DNA of 39,414 nucleotides, from assembly GCA_011376105.1 (NCBI GenBank), contig DRPG01000406.1, forward strand, positions 1-39,414, written 5' to 3'. The notes beneath the pieces were generated by a model. The model searched no databases, was not told where the DNA came from, and was given only the letters and a program-made list of their open reading frames with translations. The DNA comes from Deltaproteobacteria bacterium. GTDB taxonomy: Bacteria; Myxococcota_A; UBA796; GCA-2862545. Below, in pieces: positions 6,667-13,967 of this stretch (position 1 is the stretch's first letter; each line of letters starts with the position of its first letter). A program made the position numbers and the translations under genes.

Positions 6667-8706
6667 TCAGCCCGGGGTCGGAGCCACCCCTGACTCCCCC
6701 GCCCCGCGGGCCTTGAGCGGGACCGCGGGGAAGGCTGCTGCGGCCTGCAGGATCAGCGGAGCCTCAGCACCGGACCAGCCGATGGGCTCAGGCGCACCGG
6801 AGATCGAGGCCCACCACGACACCAGATCGGATCCGGCGGGCAGGACGACCACCCTGGCGTGCTCCTCCAGCAACAGCAGGGGGACCGCCGCGCGACCCTC
6901 AGCGGGAAGGTCTGCGACGAACCACACCTCTCCGCGCTGGTCCCCCTTGCGGATCAGCAGCCTCCACAGGCCCCCCATCGAGCCCGACAGGGTCTCCACC
7001 GCCGGGTGCAGCCTGCACTCGCGTCGGGTCGGACCCCGCAGCACCCGGTGCAGCACCCAGCCATCGTCGATCATCGCCCGGGCCAGCTCGACCACCACCG
7101 AGACCCCGGGGCCTCCGAACCGCTCGGCCGCTGGGCCGTCGACCAGGATCGCCCGTGTCGCGCCGCCGTGGGCCGCCACCCGGATCGCCAGCGTCGTGCC
7201 CTCGGGGATCGCGATCCCGGGCTCCGCGGCGGCGTGGACCGCCGTGAGCAGGCCCGCGGTGCGCTCGTCGTCCAGCTCCAGCCGCAGCACGGGGCGCAGG
7301 GCCCGATCGGGCCGCCGGAAGTCAGAGACAGCCTCCCGGACGGCGTCGACGTCAAAGACCTCGGCCTGGAGAGCCTCAGCGAGGCGCTCCGGCGGAGGAG
7401 CCGCCGCCCCCCCCCCGCGCCCCCTTGCCCCGCGGAGCAGGGCGAGGAGAGCCTCGTCGTCTGCATCGTGGGCCTGGACCGACAGTCCCCGGGCCTCGGC
7501 CTGGGCGCGGAGCTCTTCGTTGCCCGAGCCCGTCGCCAGCAGCAGGGTGCGGGGGCACAGGGCCACCAGCCTCACCGCCAGCGCCCCGGCCTTGCCCGGG
7601 GGGTAGGGCACCGTCGCGTGGGGCCCCACGCAGATCATGCGCTCGACCCCGTCGATCCCCAGCCGCAGGGTCCACAGCTTGCGATCGTCGGGCTCCTCCC
7701 GGGCGAGCACCCCCCGGCGCAGGCCCCGCAGCTCCATCCCCTCGGCCAGGGCCCGGGACATCACCCTGAGCAGCCGCTCGAACGGCCACTCGTCGTAGGC
7801 CTGGACCGCGATGGAGCGCTCGCTGCGCAGCGCGTTGATCGCCGCCTGGGTCCGCTCGGCGTCGCCCGAGGCCAGGGCCCGCCCCACCGTGCCCACCAGC
7901 CACGGGGCGGGGGCGGTCTTGCCGTGGATCTGGACGTGGTGCAGCAGCGCAGCCTCAGCCAGCTCGTCGAGCCGATCGGGGTGGGCCTCGGCGAACGCAT
8001 CGATCGCCCGCAGCTGCGCGGCCCGCCGGGCGGGCACGCTGCCCAGCAGCCGGGTCAGCGGGGTGTCCTCCTCAGCGGCGCGCTCGCCCTGAGCGCGGAT
8101 CCCCGAGCCCCGGGCCAGCAGCCCACGCACGGCCTCGAGCTTGGCCGCGCGCTGGTCCTCGGGGGCCGCCAGCGCCAGCGACAGCTCGACATAGGCCCGG
8201 ATCACTAGGGCAGGCGCTCCGCGCTGGCCCTCGAGCGCCCGCAGCGCCCGGGACCAGTCCTCCGACGCCACCGCCTGGCGGGCCTCCTCGATCGCACCCC
8301 GCCGGGCCTCCTGCCGGCTGAGCTCGCGGGCTGGCTTGCCCTTGCGCTCCCGGGGGGGGCGCTCCCGGCGGCTGGACGCGGCGCCCCCCGTCGGCCTGGG
8401 GGGCGCAGACAGTGGGGGCAGATCCAGGCTCCGCATCAGGCGGTTGACCGAGATTATCTCTTCTTCGGCGGCCTCCGGGGGGGTTCGACACAGCGACACC
8501 AGGGAGCGGGCCTCGCCCACCGCGCGCTCTCGCTCCCCGAGCCGCTGGTAGAGCAACGCGACGGTGTAGGTCGCGCGGCGAGTCGCTGTGATGTCGGTCA
8601 GGTTCTTCACGCGCCAGAGCGCAAGCTCCGCCAACAACGCCCGCCGATCTTCGTCGGTCTGGGCGTCGGCGAGCCGATCGCTCCACATCTGCAGGGGATC
8701 ACTCAT
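6667..8706 (-). CDS. Uncharacterised 679-aa protein
   Basis: The protein starts MSDPLQMWSDRLADAQTDED; the N-terminal ~120 residues are helical and TPR-like (RATYTVALLYQRLGERERAVGEARSLVSLC). A basic, low-complexity linker follows (RRERPPRERKGKPAREL), then a second helical region (ARQAVASEDWSRALRALEGQRGAPALVIRAYVELSLAL) again resembling TPRs. The C-terminal ~330 residues are a mixed alpha/beta region (MICVGPHATVPYPPGKAG, PRTLLLATGSGNEELRAQAE, IAIPEGTTLAIRVAAHGGATRAILVDG) that I do not recognise. No signal peptide or membrane helix is visible. It is 47 bases upstream of the MORN gene, so they may be co-transcribed, and is divergent from fdhD. A scaffold role is only a guess from the repeats. Confidence 0.75.
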   Translation of the reverse strand: MSDPLQMWSDRLADAQTDEDRRALLAELALWRVKNLTDITATRRATYTVALLYQRLGERERAVGEARSLVSLCRTPPEAAEEEIISVNRLMRSLDLPPLSAPPRPTGGAASSRRERPPRERKGKPARELSRQEARRGAIEEARQAVASEDWSRALRALEGQRGAPALVIRAYVELSLALAAPEDQRAAKLEAVRGLLARGSGIRAQGERAAEEDTPLTRLLGSVPARRAAQLRAIDAFAEAHPDRLDELAEAALLHHVQIHGKTAPAPWLVGTVGRALASGDAERTQAAINALRSERSIAVQAYDEWPFERLLRVMSRALAEGMELRGLRRGVLAREEPDDRKLWTLRLGIDGVERMICVGPHATVPYPPGKAGALAVRLVALCPRTLLLATGSGNEELRAQAEARGLSVQAHDADDEALLALLRGARGRGGGAAAPPPERLAEALQAEVFDVDAVREAVSDFRRPDRALRPVLRLELDDERTAGLLTAVHAAAEPGIAIPEGTTLAIRVAAHGGATRAILVDGPAAERFGGPGVSVVVELARAMIDDGWVLHRVLRGPTRRECRLHPAVETLSGSMGGLWRLLIRKGDQRGEVWFVADLPAEGRAAVPLLLLEEHARVVVLPAGSDLVSWWASISGAPEPIGWSGAEAPLILQAAAAFPAVPLKARGAGESGVAPTPG

Positions 8707-8785
8707 GCCTGTTGCCTCGCTGAGCCGGGTCCGTCCGGCCGTAGCGCCGCATGATACCCATACCCACCCCGCCCGAGGCACCCCG

Positions 8786-9625
8786 ATGGACGATCCTCCC
8801 CCTCGTTCCAACCAAAGCCCACCACCCAAACCTAGCACGTCTCCAGCAGACACGAGCGAACGTGTCGTCTTCCGGGGCCCTGCGGCGATCGAAGCCCGGG
8901 ATCATGTGGTGATCGAAGAGCCCCTCGAGATCCGGGTCGAGGATCGCTCCCTGGCGATCACCATGCGGACCCCCGGGCACGATCGAGAGCTCGCCGCGGG
9001 GTTCCTCCTCACCGAGGGCGTGATCGACGGCGCAGAGGACCTCACCGCGATCGGAGGGCTCCCGGGGGATCGGCAACAGAACACGATCGTCGCCCGGGTC
9101 GCCGGCGGTGTACAGGCCCACCTCGAGGCGATCGAGCGCGCCAGCCGGGAGCTGTTCGCCACCAGCGCCTGTGGCGTCTGTGGCAAGGTCAGCCTGGATC
9201 GGCTCCAGATCCTGGCGCGGTCCCCGATCCAGCCCCTAGAGCCGGATCCAGCCGTCCTCGCCCGCCTCCCCGATGCGCTGCGGGACGCTCAGCCCACCTT
9301 CCGGCGCACCGGCGGGCTCCACGCAGCGGCGCTGGTCACCCCCGACGGCGTGCTCGAGGTGGTCCGCGAGGACATCGGGCGCCACAACGCGGCCGACAAG
9401 GTCCTGGGCTGGCGGGTGCTCCGGGATCAGGTGCCGGTCTCGGATCGGATCCTGCTGGTGAGCGGACGTGCAGGGTTCGAGATCGTGCAGAAGGCGCGGG
9501 TCGCGGGGGTCCCCGTGGTGGCCGCGATCGGAGCTGCGTCCTCGCTGGCGGTGGATCTCGCGTCGTCGTCGGGCATCGTCCTGATCGGCTTCCTCCGTCC
9601 CGATCGCTGGACGCGCTACGCGTGA
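8786..9625 (+). CDS. fdhD: Formate dehydrogenase accessory sulfurtransferase FdhD
   Basis: A 279-aa protein. FdhD passes sulfur from IscS to the molybdenum (bis-MGD) cofactor, which activates formate dehydrogenases. Visible signatures are EEPLEIRVEDRSLAITMRTPGHDRELAAGFLLTEG, the conserved SACGVCGK loop with Cys129 and Cys132 that carries the sulfur, RTGGLHAAAL, REDIGRHNAADKVLG and SGRAGFEIVQKA. The first ~30 residues are a Pro/Ser-rich extension beyond the usual start. The ATG has a GAGG site nearby. It shares a 79-bp divergent intergenic region with the 679-aa gene. Its stop overlaps the next ORF as GTGA. No formate dehydrogenase or moco biosynthesis gene is adjacent. Confidence 0.95.
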   Translation: MDDPPPRSNQSPPPKPSTSPADTSERVVFRGPAAIEARDHVVIEEPLEIRVEDRSLAITMRTPGHDRELAAGFLLTEGVIDGAEDLTAIGGLPGDRQQNTIVARVAGGVQAHLEAIERASRELFATSACGVCGKVSLDRLQILARSPIQPLEPDPAVLARLPDALRDAQPTFRRTGGLHAAALVTPDGVLEVVREDIGRHNAADKVLGWRVLRDQVPVSDRILLVSGRAGFEIVQKARVAGVPVVAAIGAASSLAVDLASSSGIVLIGFLRPDRWTRYA

Positions 9626-9798
9626 GCGCCCACGAACACGTCGCATCGGCTCTGCGCGGGCTCCCCGCCCTGTGTGGCCCCGCCACCGTCGCCTGGGCCG
9701 GATCCCACGCCGATCCCCTGCTGCACGGGATCGGGCTGCGTGCGCTGCACACCGTGGGGCTCAGCTGCGGGGGAGCACGGGATATAGCGGCTGAGTGA
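9622..9798 (+). CDS. Small 58-aa ORF coupled between fdhD and a membrane protein gene
   Basis: GTG at 9622 overlaps the fdhD stop (GTGA), and its own TGA at 9796-9798 overlaps the next GTG start (again GTGA). The peptide begins MSAHEHVASALRGLPALCGP and ends GGARDIAAE, with two Cys and several His. Third positions are strongly G/C. The two exact four-base overlaps are the main support. I do not recognise a family; it might be a remnant of a longer domain or a true small protein. Confidence 0.5.
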   Translation: MSAHEHVASALRGLPALCGPATVAWAGSHADPLLHGIGLRALHTVGLSCGGARDIAAE

Positions 9799-11051
9799 GC
9801 AGCGACGACCCACCCACCCCCGTGCCTGTGGGCTCGGCGCAGAACCTGTTCCGCGGCGCCGCAGCGGGGGGGCTGGCGCTCCTGATCCTGCTGTGCACCG
9901 GCACCTTCAACGGCGCCACCTGGATCGGAGCGCTGCAGCTGAGCGCCGCGGTGCTGGGCAGCTGGGCGATGTGGATCGCGACGGCGCCATCGCCGGGCCC
10001 CGATCGCCGGGGGCCCCGCTGGCTGGCCCGGATCCTGTGGGTTCCCTTCCTGCTGTCCCTGATGTTCGAGCTCCCCCTCGCCTGGCTCGAGGCCCTGGAC
10101 GTGGGGCTGCAGGCCCCGTTCCTGGTCGCGGTGGGCTCCCTGGTGGCGTCCCATGTGCGGCCCCGCTCGGGGCCCGGCCGCAGGCTGCGGATCGACGCGG
10201 CGGTGCTCCTGCTCCTGTTCCTGTGCCTGTGGACCCTCGACGTCGTGAACAGCGTCACCGACGTGGCCACCTCCACCTGGGCCGGAGCCACGTTCTTCTT
10301 CTCGGGGCTGGGCACGGTTGTAGGCGGGATGATCCTCTTCAACCGGCTGCCCGACACCGCCCGGGCGCTGAACCCGGGCATCCTGCACCCCGCCTGGCCC
10401 CGGGCCGCCCAGGAGGGAGGGTGGACGGTGCATGAAGACGCCACCAAGACCCGCTGGCGCGCCCAGATCCCCCTGGGCCCGGTGGGCGCACCGACCCACC
10501 AGGCGACGATCGAGGTCCAGCGCGATCCCGTGCCCCCCCAGACCCGGATCGTCCTGGCGCTCCCCGAGCTCTCGGAGCTGTCCATCACCCGGTGCGCCCC
10601 CGGGGCCAGCCCCATCCCCGGAGAAGATCCAGTGATCCTGGGAGACCCCGTGCTCGACGGTGCCGTGGAGGTCCAGGGCGATCCAGTCCTCGCGCGGCAG
10701 CTCCTCTCCAGGGCGCGGGCGTCGTGGCTGCAGCTGATCCATGGCTGCAGCGGCTCGCTGTGCGATGGCGTCCTGTCCCTGGTGCTCGAGGGCGGCATCC
10801 CCCAGCCGGCCTGGCTCGAGGGCGGCGCCTCCCCGGATCCAGCGGACGTCATCGAGGGCCTGATCGAGCACCTCAACGCGGTGGTCGCCTCGGTGCAGCC
10901 CGGGGCGCGGACGTCCGTGCCGGAGCCGACGTCCGCGCCGGAGCAGGCCCAGGCCCAGGCCCAGGCCCAGGCCCAGGCCCAGGCCCAGGCCCAGGCCCAG
11001 GCCCAGGCCCAGGTTCCCCAGCAGCCCTCTCCAGCCCGTCCCCCCCGGTAG
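9795..11051 (+). CDS. Multi-pass membrane protein with soluble domain and Gln-Ala repeat tail
   Basis: A 418-aa protein starting at a GTG that overlaps the 58-aa ORF stop. The first ~190 residues hold about six hydrophobic helices (for example GLALLILLCTGTF, ILWVPFLLSLMFELPLAWL, LLLLFLCLWTLDVV, GATFFFSGLGTVVGGMILF). Residues about 200-365 are a soluble domain (TTKTRWRAQIPLG-like strands, TRIVLALPELSELSITRC, LLSRARASWLQLIHGCSGSLCDGVL) that I do not recognise. The tail is eleven Gln-Ala pairs followed by a stop just after a C7 run at 11040-11046. Adding one C would continue the frame for about 93 further protein-like codons to 11332, so the annotated end may be an artefact or a true frameshift. 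Confidence 0.7.
   Translation: MSSDDPPTPVPVGSAQNLFRGAAAGGLALLILLCTGTFNGATWIGALQLSAAVLGSWAMWIATAPSPGPDRRGPRWLARILWVPFLLSLMFELPLAWLEALDVGLQAPFLVAVGSLVASHVRPRSGPGRRLRIDAAVLLLLFLCLWTLDVVNSVTDVATSTWAGATFFFSGLGTVVGGMILFNRLPDTARALNPGILHPAWPRAAQEGGWTVHEDATKTRWRAQIPLGPVGAPTHQATIEVQRDPVPPQTRIVLALPELSELSITRCAPGASPIPGEDPVILGDPVLDGAVEVQGDPVLARQLLSRARASWLQLIHGCSGSLCDGVLSLVLEGGIPQPAWLEGGASPDPADVIEGLIEHLNAVVASVQPGARTSVPEPTSAPEQAQAQAQAQAQAQAQAQAQAQAQVPQQPSPARPPR
10944..11009. repeat. CAGGCC hexamer array, eleven perfect units, in frame
   Basis: Eleven identical CAGGCC units encode a run of Gln-Ala pairs near the C-terminus of the membrane protein. Unit length preserves the frame on expansion or contraction. 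Confidence 0.95.
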
Positions 11052-11332
11052 CCACGAGTTCCTGCTGGAGCATCACTCCCTCCGGCCGATGGGAGATCGT
11101 GGCCCCCGCCCCACCATCCCTCGACGATGTGCTCGCCAGCCTCAGGCTGAGCCCCCTGGACACCTTCTACGTCCACCCCCTCGCCGATGGGCAGAGCCAG
11201 CTGGTGGTCTTGGCCCGCACCGTGCGGCTGGCGGAGCGCTGCCAGCTGGATCCACGCCTCGAGCAGCGCAGGATGTGCTCTAGCCCCCGGGATCACCTGT
11301 CGTTCGTCTGCAACGTCCAGGTGACCCACTAG
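11052..11332 (+). pseudogene. Probable displaced C-terminal segment of the upstream membrane protein
   Basis: In the frame one base off from the preceding gene, codons run open to a TAG at 11330-11332 and read like real protein: WSITPSGRWEIVAPAPPSLD, then LDTFYVHPLADGQSQLVVLA, and ending SFVCNVQVTH. No convincing start codon with a ribosome site introduces it. One extra C in the C7 run at 11040-11046 would fuse it to the Gln-Ala tail. Either the upstream gene is truly frameshifted, or the homopolymer was misread, or this is a separate unrecognised gene. Confidence 0.5.
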
Positions 11333-11416
11333 CCGATCCCGCCCGCGAGATCTCCTTGCCTCGCGCCGATCCCACCGGTTAGCGCAGGGGTGAACCTGGT
11401 CGCCCTGGAGGTACCG

Positions 11417-11464
11417 ATGATCCCCTCCAACTACGAACCCACACACCCCGACCTTCGTAGCTGA
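11417..11464 (+). CDS. Possible 15-codon leader-like ORF
   Basis: ATG at 11417 follows a GGAGG site with five-base spacing and encodes MIPSNYEPTHPDLRS before TGA. It lies alone in the 214-bp gap between the membrane protein and the metallophosphoesterase. The good ribosome site is the only support; it may be chance or a leader peptide. Confidence 0.2.
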   Translation: MIPSNYEPTHPDLRS

Positions 11465-11546
11465 GGCCAGCTCTAGCTCACCCCCCCACGGTGGTGATCC
11501 GCTACGGCGCCTCAGCCCTGCATCCATTGCAGCTCCAGGTTCCGTG

Positions 11547-12491
11547 ATGTCCTTTCGTCTCGCCGTGTTTGGCGACGTGCATGGTCGCGTCGCCCTGATG
11601 ATCGCCCTCGCCCGCCGCTGGCAGCAGGAGACCGACCAGCTCTTGGACGGCATCCTCCAGGTCGGCGACATGGGCGCGTTCCCCGATCCCCGTCGCCTCG
11701 ACGGGGCGACCGCCCGCCATGCACGCCACGATCCTGACGAGCTGGGGTTCTGTGACCTCCTCTCCCCGACTGAGCTCGGCGAGTCCCTGCTCGCCGACGA
11801 TGAGACCCCACCGATCGCGTTCTGCCGGGGTGACCACGAAGACCACGAGTTCCTGAGCCAGTTCAGGTCTCCGACCGCCCTGGATCCCTGGAACAAGCTC
11901 TGGTTCATCCCCGACGGGCAGCGCATGCACTGGCGTGGCCCTGGAGGCTCGCTGGTGGTGGGCGCCTTTGGCGGTGCTCCGCCCCGGGTCGCGCGACACC
12001 GGGGCCATGGCACACGGCGCAGGCCCGCAGCCCCCCGCTGGAGCCTCGGGCCCGAGTTCAGCGACGACGAGGTCGATCTCGCGTTCCCCTGCAACACCCC
12101 GCTGGACGTGCTGCTGACCCACGCAGGCCCGGCCCACCCCGCGCTGCCCCACGGGAGCTCCGCCCTGGCCCGGCTGGCGCGTCGGCTGCGCCCGGCGGTT
12201 CACGTCTTCGGCCACCACCACCAGGCCCTGGGCCCGATCGAGGGGCGCGACGGGTTGCTGGTGGGCCTCGAGCACCTAGACCTCCTCCGGGACGGGAGCC
12301 TGCGCCCTGGTGCGTGGGGGGTGCTGCACCTCGCGCCGGGCCACGCTCGCTTCGAGCGGATCGATCCCCCCGAGCACGCCTGGCTGCTAGACCACAGCAG
12401 GGTGCGCGATCGCGCTCCGCCACACCCCCGGGCCCGGGCCGGGGCTCAGGCCCGGGCTCAGCCCCCCGGAGCGCGGCCCGGCTCCCTGTAG
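11547..12491 (+). CDS. Calcineurin-like metallophosphoesterase
   Basis: A 314-aa protein (ATG at 11547; an adjacent GTG three bases earlier is possible). The dimetal motifs of the family appear in order: FGDVHG at residue 8, LQVGDMG, CRGDHEDHEF (in place of the usual GNH[DE]), LLTHAGPAHP and VFGHHHQALG. The Asn of the GNHE block is replaced by Asp, which is unusual because that Asn normally binds metal and substrate. Members hydrolyse phosphomono- or diesters; the substrate here is unknown. No signal peptide is seen. The last ~25 residues are low-complexity Ala/Arg/Pro, and the final codons plus stop are the first unit of a 20-bp tandem repeat, so the tail was probably made by repeat expansion. 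Confidence 0.85.
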   Translation: MSFRLAVFGDVHGRVALMIALARRWQQETDQLLDGILQVGDMGAFPDPRRLDGATARHARHDPDELGFCDLLSPTELGESLLADDETPPIAFCRGDHEDHEFLSQFRSPTALDPWNKLWFIPDGQRMHWRGPGGSLVVGAFGGAPPRVARHRGHGTRRRPAAPRWSLGPEFSDDEVDLAFPCNTPLDVLLTHAGPAHPALPHGSSALARLARRLRPAVHVFGHHHQALGPIEGRDGLLVGLEHLDLLRDGSLRPGAWGVLHLAPGHARFERIDPPEHAWLLDHSRVRDRAPPHPRARAGAQARAQPPGARPGSL

Positions 12492-12560
12492 CGCGGCCCG
12501 GCTCCCTGTAGCGCGGCCCGGCTCCCTGTAGCGCGGCCCGGCTCCCTGTAGCGCGGCCCA
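12471..12560. repeat. 20-bp tandem repeat starting inside the phosphoesterase 3' end
   Basis: Unit GCGCGGCCCGGCTCCCTGTA, four perfect copies (12471, 12491, 12511, 12531) plus a ten-base partial. The first copy encodes the last residues of the phosphoesterase, and the TAG stop straddles the first copy boundary (12489-12491), so the stop triplet recurs every 20 bp. Confidence 0.95.
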
Positions 12561-12608
12561 CCAGCGCCCGCTCCGACCGCTCCGACCGCTCGGGAGCGCC
12601 CGGTGGAC

Positions 12609-13967
12609 TCAGAACACGAAGTAGAGGAAGTCGGCGTCGGTGGGGCGCCACATCACGAAGACCGCGGCGAGCATCAGGGAGACTCCGAACACCTGCAGCG
12701 GCAGGGACCAGGGGCTCTGCTCGACCCAGCGGGGGTTGGTGTTCCAGCGCTCGGCGACCAGCTGACCGATCCCCAGGGGCACCGCGAGCAGCATCGCAAG
12801 CCCGAGGATGGACAGCCCGGAGACGACCTCCTCCCAGGTGCCCACCCAGAAGGGACGCATCAGGTGGCCCACCATCCGGGGGGTACTCGGCTCCCGAAAG
12901 ATCATCGCCCCCACCCAACCCACGAACACCAGGTAGAACACGGCCATGAAGGGGCGGAGCCTCGGGTTCCGCCACGGTGCCCAGGGCTCTAGCAGGGTGT
13001 AGAACCCGGTGATGATCGCGTGGAACAGGCCAAAGATGACGAAGTGCCAGCCTGATCCGTGCCAGACCCCCATGATGAACAGCGCCATCCCGGTGGCCCA
13101 GACCCGCCGCAGCGGCCCCGGTGTGCCCTGGCCGAGCAGCGGACCCAGCAGGTGATCCCGCACGAACCGGGTGACGGTGAGATGCCAGCGGGACCAGAAC
13201 TCGGACGTGGTGGTGGCCCGCCAGGGCGCGTTGAAGTTCTTCGACAGCGTGATCCCGATCAGCAGGGCCGCGCCCCGGGCCAGATCGGTGTAGCCGGACA
13301 GATCGGCGTAGACCTGGACCATGAACGCAGCGGACGCAGCCCAGACGATGGGGCCTCCAGGATCGTTCAGGGCGAACGCTCGATCCACCCAGGGATCGAG
13401 GGAGTCGGAGACCACCATCTTCTGGAACGCGCCCCAGGCCAGCAGCACGATGCCCGCCCGCAGCTGCTGTGTGGTGGCGACCCCGCGGGCCTCCAGCTGG
13501 GGCATCAGCTCCTTGGCGCGCTCGACTGGACCGGCCACCAGCTGGGGGAAGAAGCTGACGAACTGCAACACGTCGATCAGCGACGCCCGGGCCCGGATCC
13601 GACCGCTGGCGACATCCAGCACATAGCCCAGGCTCTGCAGCCCATAGAACGCGAGCCCCAGCGGGACGAACACCGGCAACCCGACGGCGGGGCCGAGGAA
13701 CTTGAACCACACCAGCATGCCGACGTCCTTGAGGACGGCGAGGGTGATCCAGGGGCGCTTGTTCTCAGCCTGCTCCACCACCAGGGCCAGCGCCCAGTCT
13801 GAGACCCCCACTCCGAACAGCAAGAGCAACAGCGAGGGCTGGCCCCAGCCATAGAACAGCACGCTGCCCAGCAACAGGATGGTGGGTCGCCAGCTCGACG
13901 GCACCACGCGGTGGGCCGCGACGACCGCAGCGAGCAACAACGGGAAGGCAGGGTGGACGAAGCTCAA
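12609..13967 (-). CDS. MBOAT-family membrane-bound O-acyltransferase (AlgI/DltB-like)
   Basis: A 452-aa polytopic protein. It starts MSFVHPAFPLLLAAVVAAHR and has about eleven hydrophobic helices. AlgI/DltB-type hallmarks are LLLGSVLFYGWGQPSLLLLL, VPLGLAFYGLQSLGYVLDV, FVSFFPQLVAGPVERAKELMPQL and the catalytic-histidine region FIMGVWHGSGWHFVIFGLFHA. These enzymes move an acyl group across the inner membrane and hand it to a periplasmic partner that acylates polysaccharide or another surface acceptor. The ATG overlaps the stop of the SGNH-like gene (ATGA at 13964-13967), the standard pairing for such systems. Acyl donor and acceptor are unknown. The divergent polyketide synthase 200 bp beyond its partner is a possible acyl source; that is inference. 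Confidence 0.92.
   Translation of the reverse strand: MSFVHPAFPLLLAAVVAAHRVVPSSWRPTILLLGSVLFYGWGQPSLLLLLFGVGVSDWALALVVEQAENKRPWITLAVLKDVGMLVWFKFLGPAVGLPVFVPLGLAFYGLQSLGYVLDVASGRIRARASLIDVLQFVSFFPQLVAGPVERAKELMPQLEARGVATTQQLRAGIVLLAWGAFQKMVVSDSLDPWVDRAFALNDPGGPIVWAASAAFMVQVYADLSGYTDLARGAALLIGITLSKNFNAPWRATTTSEFWSRWHLTVTRFVRDHLLGPLLGQGTPGPLRRVWATGMALFIMGVWHGSGWHFVIFGLFHAIITGFYTLLEPWAPWRNPRLRPFMAVFYLVFVGWVGAMIFREPSTPRMVGHLMRPFWVGTWEEVVSGLSILGLAMLLAVPLGIGQLVAERWNTNPRWVEQSPWSLPLQVFGVSLMLAAVFVMWRPTDADFLYFVF

Noticed and set aside
6859-8208. Plus-strand open frame of about 450 codons opposite the 679-aa gene
   Set aside because: It is a Gln/Pro/Gly-rich antisense shadow without motifs; the minus strand has a plausible start, ribosome site and mixed domain character.
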